A DNA stretch of 34,655 nt from Virgisporangium aurantiacum (GTDB lineage: Bacteria > Actinomycetota > Actinomycetes > Mycobacteriales > Micromonosporaceae): the NCBI RefSeq assembly GCF_016863635.1, contig NZ_BOPG01000038.1:1-34655 (forward strand), in the 5' to 3' direction. Made by a program: the position numbers and the translations under genes. The notes beneath the pieces were generated by a model. That model was not told the DNA's origin, did no database searches, and saw nothing but the letters and a program-made list of their open reading frames with translations. Of the stretch, positions 29,617-34,655 are shown piece after piece (positions within the stretch are counted from its first letter, which is position 1; every line of letters starts with the position of its first letter).

Positions 29617-30027
29617 ATGCCACCGAAGGCTCGCACCGGTGCGGCGGCCGCGAAGAAGGTTCGCCGCAAGGAGCGCAAGAACGTCTCCCACGGGCAGGCG
29701 CATATCAAGAGCACGTTCAACAACACGATCGTCTCCATCACCGACCCGACCGGTGCCGTGATCTCCTGGGCCTCGGCCGGGCAGGTCGGCTTCAAGGGCT
29801 CCCGCAAGTCGACGCCGTTCGCGGCGCAGCTTGCCGCCGAAGCCGCCGCCCGCCGCGCCATGGAGCACGGCATGCGCAAGGTCGACGTGTTCGTGAAGGG
29901 CCCCGGCTCCGGCCGGGAGACCGCCATCCGTTCGCTCACCGCGGTGGGTCTCGAGGTCGGGCAGATCTCCGACGTCACGCCGCAGCCGCACAACGGATGC
30001 CGTCCACCGAAGCGTCGTCGGGTCTAA
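29617..30027 (+). CDS. rpsK: 30S ribosomal protein S11
   Basis: S11 is a platform protein next to the mRNA exit. It is 136 aa (MPPKARTGAAAAKKVRRKERKNV). SHGQAHIKSTFNNTIVSITDPTGAVISWASAG and the C-terminal GLEVGQISDVTPQPHNGCRPPKRRRV are canonical. AGGAG lies about twelve bases upstream of the ATG, after a small AT-rich patch (CAAAATTTTC). Confidence 0.98.
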   Translation: MPPKARTGAAAAKKVRRKERKNVSHGQAHIKSTFNNTIVSITDPTGAVISWASAGQVGFKGSRKSTPFAAQLAAEAAARRAMEHGMRKVDVFVKGPGSGRETAIRSLTAVGLEVGQISDVTPQPHNGCRPPKRRRV

Positions 30028-30041
30028 GGGGAAGACGAGAA

Positions 30042-30668
30042 ATGGCACGTTATACGGGCGCCGACTGCCGTCGTTGCCGGCGCGAGAAGATGAAGCTGTT
30101 CCTCAAGGGCAGCAAGTGCGACGGGCCGAAGTGCCCGTTCGAGTCCCGCCCCTTCCCGCCCGGCCAGCATGGCCGCGGTCGGCCGAAGGAGTCGGAGTAC
30201 CTGCTGCAGCTCCGTGAGAAGCAGAAGGCCCGTCGGGTCTACGGCATCATGGAGAAGCAGTTCCGCGGCTACTACGAAGAGGCCGTGCACAAGCAGGGCA
30301 AGACCGGTGAGGTCCTCCTGCAGATCCTCGAGTCGCGGCTCGACAACGTGGTCTACCGGGCCGGTTACGCGCCGTCCCGCGACTCCGCGCGTCAGCTGGT
30401 GCGGCACGGTCACCTCACGGTGAACGGCCGGAAGGTCGACATCCCGTCGTACCGGGTGCGCGAGCACGACGTCATCCAGGTGCGCGAGAAGAGCCGCGAG
30501 CTCACCCCGTTCCTGGTCGCGCAGGGCCTCGCCGGCAGCCGCACGGTTCCGGCGTGGCTGGAGGCGATCCCGAGCCAGCTCAAGATCCTGGTGCACTCGC
30601 TGCCCGCGCGGCAGACGATCGACACCCAGGTTCAGGAGCAGCTGATCGTCGAGCTCTACAGCAAGTAA
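30042..30668 (+). CDS. rpsD: 30S ribosomal protein S4, zinc-binding type
   Basis: S4 is a primary 16S rRNA binder and in E. coli the repressor of the alpha operon. The ATG at 30042 (MARYTGADCRRCRREKMKLF) has AAGGGGAAGACG upstream; product 208 aa. Cys9, Cys12, Cys26 and Cys31 form the zinc site of the C+ type. The S4 RNA-binding domain is near residues 98-160 (SRLDNVVYRAGYAPSRDSARQLVRHGHLTVNGRKVDIPSY). The end QEQLIVELYSK is canonical. rpoA starts 54 bp later. Confidence 0.98.
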   Translation: MARYTGADCRRCRREKMKLFLKGSKCDGPKCPFESRPFPPGQHGRGRPKESEYLLQLREKQKARRVYGIMEKQFRGYYEEAVHKQGKTGEVLLQILESRLDNVVYRAGYAPSRDSARQLVRHGHLTVNGRKVDIPSYRVREHDVIQVREKSRELTPFLVAQGLAGSRTVPAWLEAIPSQLKILVHSLPARQTIDTQVQEQLIVELYSK

Positions 30669-30722
30669 GGCAGTACCTCGCGGCCGTCATATAGCGGGCG
30701 GCCCCGAACCAAGGAGAAGTAA

Positions 30723-31745
30723 GTGCTCATCTCCCAGCGGCCGACTCTCACGGAAGAGTCGCTGTCGGAAACCCGGTCCCGGTTCACCATCGAGCCGCTC
30801 GAGCCCGGCTTCGGCTACACGCTCGGCAACTCGCTGCGCCGCACGCTGCTGTCGTCCATCCCGGGCGCGGCGGTGACCAGCATCAAGATCGACGGTGTGC
30901 TGCACGAGTTCACGACCATCCCGGGCGTGAAGGAAGACGTCGTCGAGCTGGTCATGAACATCAAGGAGCTCACCGTGAGCTCCGAGCACGACGAGCCGGT
31001 GTCGCTCTACCTGCGCAAGCAGGGCCCGGGCGACGTCACCGCCGGTGACATCCAGCCGCCGGCCGGAGCCACCGTGCACAACCCCGACCTGAAGTTGGCC
31101 ACGCTCAACGGCAAGGGCCGCCTCGACATGGAACTCACCGTCGAGCGGGGTCGCGGTTACGTCACCGCGTCCCAGAACAAGCAGGCCGGGCAGGAGATCG
31201 GGCGGATCCCGATCGACTCGATCTATTCGCCGGTGCTCAAGGTCACCTACCGTGTCGAGGCCACCCGTGTCGAGCAGCGCACCGACTTCGACCGGCTGAT
31301 CATCGACGTCGAGACCAAGGCGTCGATCACGCCGCGCACGGCGCTCGCGTCGGCCGGTTCGACCCTGGTCGAGCTGTTCGGCCTGTGCCGTGAGCTCGAC
31401 GAGACCGCCGAGGGCATCGACATCGGCCCGTCGCCGCAGGACGCGCAGCTCGCTGCCGACCTGGCGCTGCCGATCGAGGAGCTGGACCTCACCGTCCGCT
31501 CGTACAACTGCCTCAAGCGCGAGGGCATCAACTCCGTCGGTGAACTGATCAGCCGCACCGAGGCCGATCTACTCGATATAAGGAATTTCGGGCAGAAGAG
31601 CATCGACGAGGTCAAGATGAAGCTCGCCGGCATGGGCCTCGGGCTGAAGGATTCGGCTCCGACGTTCGATCCGGCGCATGTCGTCGACTCGTTCGCCGAC
31701 GTCGACTACGACGCCGACGACTACCGCGAGACCGAGCAGCTGTAA
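30723..31745 (+). CDS. rpoA: RNA polymerase subunit alpha
   Basis: Alpha dimerises to seed RNA polymerase assembly, and its C-terminal domain contacts upstream DNA and activators. It is 340 aa from GTG 30723 (MLISQRPTLTEESLSETRSRF; AAGGAGAAG upstream). The N-terminal domain has LEPGFGYTLGNSLRRTLLSSIPGAAVT; the C-terminal domain (about 250-310) has LTVRSYNCLKREGINSVGELISRTEADLL and SIDEVKMKLAGMGLGLK. An acidic tail closes the protein. Codons at 31569-31586 include CTA, ATA and AGG close together, unlike the GC-rich usage around them. Confidence 0.98.
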   Translation: MLISQRPTLTEESLSETRSRFTIEPLEPGFGYTLGNSLRRTLLSSIPGAAVTSIKIDGVLHEFTTIPGVKEDVVELVMNIKELTVSSEHDEPVSLYLRKQGPGDVTAGDIQPPAGATVHNPDLKLATLNGKGRLDMELTVERGRGYVTASQNKQAGQEIGRIPIDSIYSPVLKVTYRVEATRVEQRTDFDRLIIDVETKASITPRTALASAGSTLVELFGLCRELDETAEGIDIGPSPQDAQLAADLALPIEELDLTVRSYNCLKREGINSVGELISRTEADLLDIRNFGQKSIDEVKMKLAGMGLGLKDSAPTFDPAHVVDSFADVDYDADDYRETEQL

Positions 31746-31755
31746 CAGCAAACGC

Positions 31756-31780
31756 GGGCGCCGGCGACAAGCCGGCGCCC
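31756..31780 (+). terminator. 10-bp hairpin between rpoA and rplQ
   Basis: GGGCGCCGGC (31756-31765) pairs perfectly with GCCGGCGCCC (31771-31780) around GACAA. It ends 25 bases before the rplQ ATG and 11 before its ribosome binding site CAGGAG. It resembles an intrinsic terminator without a T-run, so it may reduce rplQ expression relative to rpoA or protect the upstream mRNA. Confidence 0.6.
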
Positions 31781-31805
31781 GGCCGATATTTCAGGAGCCG
31801 AAGAG

Positions 31806-32375
31806 ATGCCCACGCCCACCAGGGGTCCCCGCCTCGGCGGCAGCCCCGCGCACGAGCGGTTGATGCTGGCGAACCTGGCCACGTCGCTGTTCAAGCACGG
31901 CCGCATCCAGACCACCGAGACCAAGGCCAAGCGGCTGCGCCCGCTGGCCGAGCGGCTGATCACGAAGGCCAAGCGCGGCGATCTCGCGGCGAGGCGCCTG
32001 GTGCTCACCACCGTTCGCGACAAGGACGTCGTCTACGCGCTGTTCAGCGACATCGCGCCGCGTTACGCCAACCGTCCGGGCGGCTACACGCGGATCGTGA
32101 AGACCGGCCCGCGCAAGGGCGATGCCGCGCCGATGGCGATCATCGAACTGGTCGAGGAGCTGGTCGAGGCCGCGCCGGCGAAGAAGTCCGCGCCGGCGAA
32201 GAAGTCCGCGCCGGCCAAGAAGGCCGCTCGCAAGGCCGCCAAGGCCGACGCCGTCGCCGCCCTGGCCCAGGACGATGACGACGACATCGTGGTGTCCGCC
32301 AAGGCGGACGACACCGACGCCGACACCGACAGCGGCACCGAGTCGGCGTCCGGCGAGAAGAAAGACGACGACTGA
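31806..32375 (+). CDS. rplQ: 50S ribosomal protein L17 with charged tail
   Basis: L17 lies near the peptide tunnel exit. The product is 189 aa; the family core is residues 1 to about 119 (MPTPTRGPRLGGSPAHERLMLANLATSLF; KARRLVLTT-like segment; ALFSDIAPRYANRPGGYTRI). Residues 120-189 are a tail with APAKKS repeats, an Ala/Lys segment and a strongly acidic end (DDDDDIVV, TDADTDSGTES). The tail is likely disordered. It is the last gene of the alpha block; a strong terminator follows. Confidence 0.97.
   Translation: MPTPTRGPRLGGSPAHERLMLANLATSLFKHGRIQTTETKAKRLRPLAERLITKAKRGDLAARRLVLTTVRDKDVVYALFSDIAPRYANRPGGYTRIVKTGPRKGDAAPMAIIELVEELVEAAPAKKSAPAKKSAPAKKAARKAAKADAVAALAQDDDDDIVVSAKADDTDADTDSGTESASGEKKDDD
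32172..32225 (+). repeat. 18-bp tandem repeat in rplQ tail
   Basis: Two identical 18-bp units (32172-32189, 32190-32207) and one diverged unit (32208-32225) encode APAKKS, APAKKS, APAKKA. They are in frame, so the tail length can change by replication slippage without a frameshift. Confidence 0.75.
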
Positions 32376-32390
32376 TCTTCCAGTAGCGGT

Positions 32391-32429
32391 CCGCGGGCCC
32401 GGCACCCTTTCGGGGGGCCGGGCCTGCGG
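32391..32429 (+). terminator. alpha operon terminator after rplQ
   Basis: A 13-bp stem with one G-U pair (32391-32403 with 32417-32429), extended by CCC/GGG (32405-32407 with 32413-32415) above a single mismatch and closed by TTTCG. It is followed by GCTTTC. It starts 15 bases after the rplQ stop and is the strongest terminator in the window. Confidence 0.85.
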
Positions 32430-32445
32430 GCTTTCATGAGACGGA

Positions 32446-32616
32446 GTGAGCGAGCGCTTGCGCGAGCGAAACATTAACGCAGTGCCCGGCGAACGCATCG
32501 CACCGCGAAGCGGGGCGATCGCGTGAGCGAGCGCTTGCGCGAGCGAACCATTAACGCAGTGCCCGGCGAACGCATCGCACCGCGAAGCGGGGCGATCGCG
32601 TGAGCGAGCGCTTGCG
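32446..32616 (+). repeat. 77-bp tandem direct repeat, two copies plus partial third
   Basis: Copies at 32446-32522 and 32523-32599 differ only at their 26th base (A at 32471, C at 32548). The first 17 bases recur at 32600-32616 as the beginning of truA. Each copy holds a hairpin of ATCGC/GCGAT and CCGC/GCGG around GAA (32497-32519 and 32574-32596). Each also starts with GTG and reads 26 codons to a TGA that overlaps the next copy's GTG. Confidence 0.9.
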
Positions 32617-33400
32617 GCTTGACGTCGCCTATGACGGGACGGACTTCGCGGGCTGGGCGGTGCAGCCCGAGCGGCGCACCGTGGCGGGCGTCCTGACGGC
32701 CGAACTGGTGCGGCTGTTCGGCTCCGCCGACGGCTTGACCGTGGCCGGCCGCACCGACGCCGGCGTGCACGCCACCGGTCAGGTGTGCCACGTCGACGTG
32801 ACGCCGTCCGCGTGGGACCGGCTGGGCGACTCCGTGGTGCGCCGGTTGGCGGGTCTCCTGCCGGGCGACGTCCGGGTGCACTCGGTCGTACCGGCGCCGG
32901 AGGGCTTCGACGCCCGGTTCTCGGCGCTGTGGCGACGGTACGAGTACCGCGTCACAGACGACCCGTGGGGCGCCTCGCCGCTGCGCCGTCACGACACCCT
33001 GGCCTGGCCCCGTCCGCTCGACCTCGACGCGCTGAACGCCGCCGCAGAGGGGTTGCTGGGAGAGCATGACTTCGCGGCGTACTGCCGGCGCAAGGAGCAC
33101 GGCACGACGATCCGCATGGTGCAGCGGCTGCACTGGGCCCGGGCCGTCGACGGCGTGCTCGTCGCCACCGTGCAGGCCGACGCGTTCTGCCAGTCGATGG
33201 TGCGCAGCCTGGTCGGCGCGATGCTGACCGCCGGCGACGGCCGCCGGGCGGTGGAGTGGCCCGGTTCCCTGCTCACCCGGCGGGAGCGGGCGAGCGAGGT
33301 CCCGGTGGTAGGAGCGCACGGACTCACGCTGGTGGAGGTCGCCTATCCGGCGGACGGGTTCGCCGAGCGCGCGGAGGCGACCCGGCGCCTCCGCGCCTAG
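32600..33400 (+). CDS. truA: tRNA pseudouridine synthase A
   Basis: TruA makes pseudouridine at positions 38-40 of tRNA anticodon stems. It is 266 aa from GTG 32600 (MSERLRLDVAYDGTDFAGWA). The catalytic Asp53 is in AGRTDAGVHATGQV. Further family blocks are SALWRRYEYRV, DFAAYCRRKEHGTTIRMV and FCQSMVRSLVGAMLTAGDGRR. The start codon and first codons are part of the upstream 77-bp repeat, and GTG 32600 overlaps the TGA of the repeat ORF as GTGA. The ribosome binding site (GCGGGGCG) is weak. A later start within the first codons cannot be excluded. Confidence 0.95.
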   Translation: MSERLRLDVAYDGTDFAGWAVQPERRTVAGVLTAELVRLFGSADGLTVAGRTDAGVHATGQVCHVDVTPSAWDRLGDSVVRRLAGLLPGDVRVHSVVPAPEGFDARFSALWRRYEYRVTDDPWGASPLRRHDTLAWPRPLDLDALNAAAEGLLGEHDFAAYCRRKEHGTTIRMVQRLHWARAVDGVLVATVQADAFCQSMVRSLVGAMLTAGDGRRAVEWPGSLLTRRERASEVPVVGAHGLTLVEVAYPADGFAERAEATRRLRA

Positions 33401-33417
33401 GATGCCTCCGCGCCTAG
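33387..33417. repeat. 14-bp direct repeat holding both convergent stop codons
   Basis: GCCTCCGCGCCTAG occurs at 33387-33400 and 33404-33417, 17 bases apart. The first copy ends with the truA TAG; the second contains the stop of the minus-strand gene. A small tandem duplication seems to have created the 13-bp gap between the convergent genes. Confidence 0.7.
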
Positions 33418-34655
33418 CTGGACGACGGGTTCGGTGACCCGCTGCCGGCGGCCTTCGGTGCCGCCCGGCCGCCGATGATCGCGTCACGCAGGTGCGCGGT
33501 GAGGATGTCGGCCTGGATCTGGTCGCGGGCAGCCTGGGAGGCGGCGTCGAAGCCCTGGCCGTCGACCCGGGCGATCACGCAGTACGCCAGGAAGTGGCCG
33601 CGGGCGTGCCAGCCGAGCACCATCGGCGCCCGCACCAGGACCTCGGTACCGGCACCGGCGAGCAGGCCGGTGAACCGGCCCTTCTGCGCCTTCACCGTCG
33701 GCTCGATGTTCTCGTGCGTGTTGATCGCGGCCGGCTCGTCCTTCAGGTTGAAGATGCCGGCGGTGATGAAGTAGACGCCGTCGTTCGACTTCAACGTGCC
33801 GCGGACCACCTGCGAGCAGCCGTTGTCGGCCAGGAGCTTCGCGAGGTCGTCGCTGGCGGCCGTCGAGCAGTCGGTCTTCGCTTCCTTCTTGAGGATCGTG
33901 TACTGGTTGCCCGTCTGGCCGGCGAGCACCTCGAGCGGGAACACCTCGGCCTCGGTCAACGGATTCGGATCCGCGTCGCGGCTCGTGATGTCGCGCCCCG
34001 CTGCCGGCGTGTTGTTCTGGGCGTTGTTCCCGCCCTTGTCGCCGGACAACTCGTCCTGGAACACGAACCAGGTGCTCAGCCCGCACACCGCGAACAGCAC
34101 CAGTACGCCGACGGACGCGAGCGCCACCATCGCCTTCGACAGCCGGCGCGACGCCGGGCGGACCGGGTCGATCCGCACCGGGCGGAGGCTGCCGGTGGTG
34201 CTCGGCCCGATGCGCGGCAGGCTGCCGGTGGTGGCCGAACCCACCGAGGCGACCCGGCCGGTGGTGCCGGTGTTGCCCGAGCCGACCCGCGGGATGCTGC
34301 CCGTCGACGTGACCCGCGGCATGTCGCCGGTCGTGTCGGGCGAGATCGTCCGCATGGTCTCGGCGGGCGGCAACGACGGCGGCCGCGCGGGCCTCTCGTC
34401 GTCGTCACGCCGCACCCGGTTGGGGCCGGCCGGAAGGGCGGGCTGCCGGGCCTCGTCGTAGCGCGGATCCGGGTAGTCGGCGTCGCGGCGGTAGCCGCTT
34501 TCGCGGCGCGGGTCTGCGTACTGTTCCTGGTAGGGCGGTGCCTCGGCATAGCCCGGTTCGGCGTATCCCGGTTCGCCATATCCGGGCTCGGCATATCCCG
34601 GCTCGGCATATCCCGGCTCGGCATATCCCGGCTCGGCATATCCCGGCTCGGCATA
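33414..34655 (-). CDS. single-pass membrane protein with YAEPG repeats, N-terminus outside window
   Basis: The frame is open to the right edge, so 413 C-terminal residues are visible and the start lies outside; GTG 34415 is internal. The visible N-terminus is at least seven YAEPG-type pentapeptides, then a Tyr/Asp/Arg-rich stretch (GYRRDADYPDPRYDEARQ), then Thr/Ser/Gly repeats around TGSxPRxG (x any residue). One membrane helix lies near visible residues 175-198 (VALASVGVLVLFAVCGLSTWF). The remaining roughly 215 residues form an external domain with KTDCSTAASDDLAKLL and NGCSQVVRG, whose two Cys may form a disulfide. No family is recognised. The likely topology is a disordered cytoplasmic N-terminus and an extracytoplasmic C-terminus. 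Confidence 0.85.
   Translation of the reverse strand, partial: YAEPGYAEPGYAEPGYAEPGYAEPGYGEPGYAEPGYAEAPPYQEQYADPRRESGYRRDADYPDPRYDEARQPALPAGPNRVRRDDDERPARPPSLPPAETMRTISPDTTGDMPRVTSTGSIPRVGSGNTGTTGRVASVGSATTGSLPRIGPSTTGSLRPVRIDPVRPASRRLSKAMVALASVGVLVLFAVCGLSTWFVFQDELSGDKGGNNAQNNTPAAGRDITSRDADPNPLTEAEVFPLEVLAGQTGNQYTILKKEAKTDCSTAASDDLAKLLADNGCSQVVRGTLKSNDGVYFITAGIFNLKDEPAAINTHENIEPTVKAQKGRFTGLLAGAGTEVLVRAPMVLGWHARGHFLAYCVIARVDGQGFDAASQAARDQIQADILTAHLRDAIIGGRAAPKAAGSGSPNPSSS
34555..34655 (-). repeat. 15-bp tandem repeat encoding YAEPG
   Basis: Four perfect 15-bp units (34585-34599, 34600-34614, 34615-34629, 34630-34644) and a partial fifth reach the window edge; two diverged units (34555-34584) precede them. 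The identical DNA indicates recent expansion. Copy number beyond the window is unknown. Confidence 0.9.

Noticed and set aside
31577..31582. TATAAG inside rpoA as an internal promoter
   Set aside because: No -35-like sequence lies at a fitting distance upstream; kept only as a codon-usage oddity.
32446..32616. CRISPR array or insertion-sequence end
   Set aside because: The repeats are adjoining 77-bp units without spacers, and no transposase or terminal inverted repeats are present.
34076..34654. Minus-strand frame with MPSRD repeats
   Set aside because: Out-of-frame reading of the 15-bp repeats; the YAEPG frame continues into a protein with a membrane helix and external domain.

Overview
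This window is a GC-rich actinobacterial chromosome segment carrying the rpoBC, str, S10, spc and alpha gene clusters almost without interruption. SecY, the zinc-type S14 and S4, the long charged tails on L4, L22, S3 and L17, and the GTG-rich starts with GTGA overlaps point to a Micromonosporaceae-like actinomycete. That assignment is inferred from protein character, not from a search.

Layout: the 3' part of rpoB (cut by the left edge) and rpoC, then a transcription terminator. Next is a small accessory block of three membrane-protein genes: a leaderless two-helix protein, a convergent GT-C-like polytopic protein, and a proline-rich DUF4190-like protein. The str operon follows (rpsL-rpsG-fusA-tuf) behind a long leader. 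The S10 operon follows behind a second long leader (rpsJ-rplC-rplD-rplW-rplB-rpsS-rplV-rpsC-rplP-rpmC-rpsQ) and runs into the spc genes (rplN-rplX-rplE-rpsN-rpsH-rplF-rplR-rpsE-rpmD-rplO). A strong hairpin and a new promoter then separate secY-adk-map. After a DUF1707 gene come infA-rpmJ-rpsM-rpsK-rpsD-rpoA-rplQ, ended by a very strong terminator. Two tandem 77-bp repeats lead into truA. The window ends in a convergent, truncated gene for a single-pass membrane protein with YAEPG repeats.

Together the genes supply RNA polymerase core subunits, about half of the ribosomal proteins, elongation factors G and Tu, initiation factor 1, the Sec channel, adenylate kinase, methionine aminopeptidase and a tRNA pseudouridine synthase.

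No mobile element, CRISPR array, rRNA or tRNA gene was seen, and I found no clearly new multi-gene system. The most interesting material is non-coding. An identical 26-nt hairpin element lies in both the rpsL and rpsJ leaders at nearly the same distance from the start codon, behind promoters that also resemble each other. A chain of repeat-encoded mini-ORFs, each stop overlapping the next start, leads into truA. A hairpin covers the adk ribosome binding site. The infA and secY leaders can each form mutually exclusive structures. All of these were read by eye and need computation or experiment.
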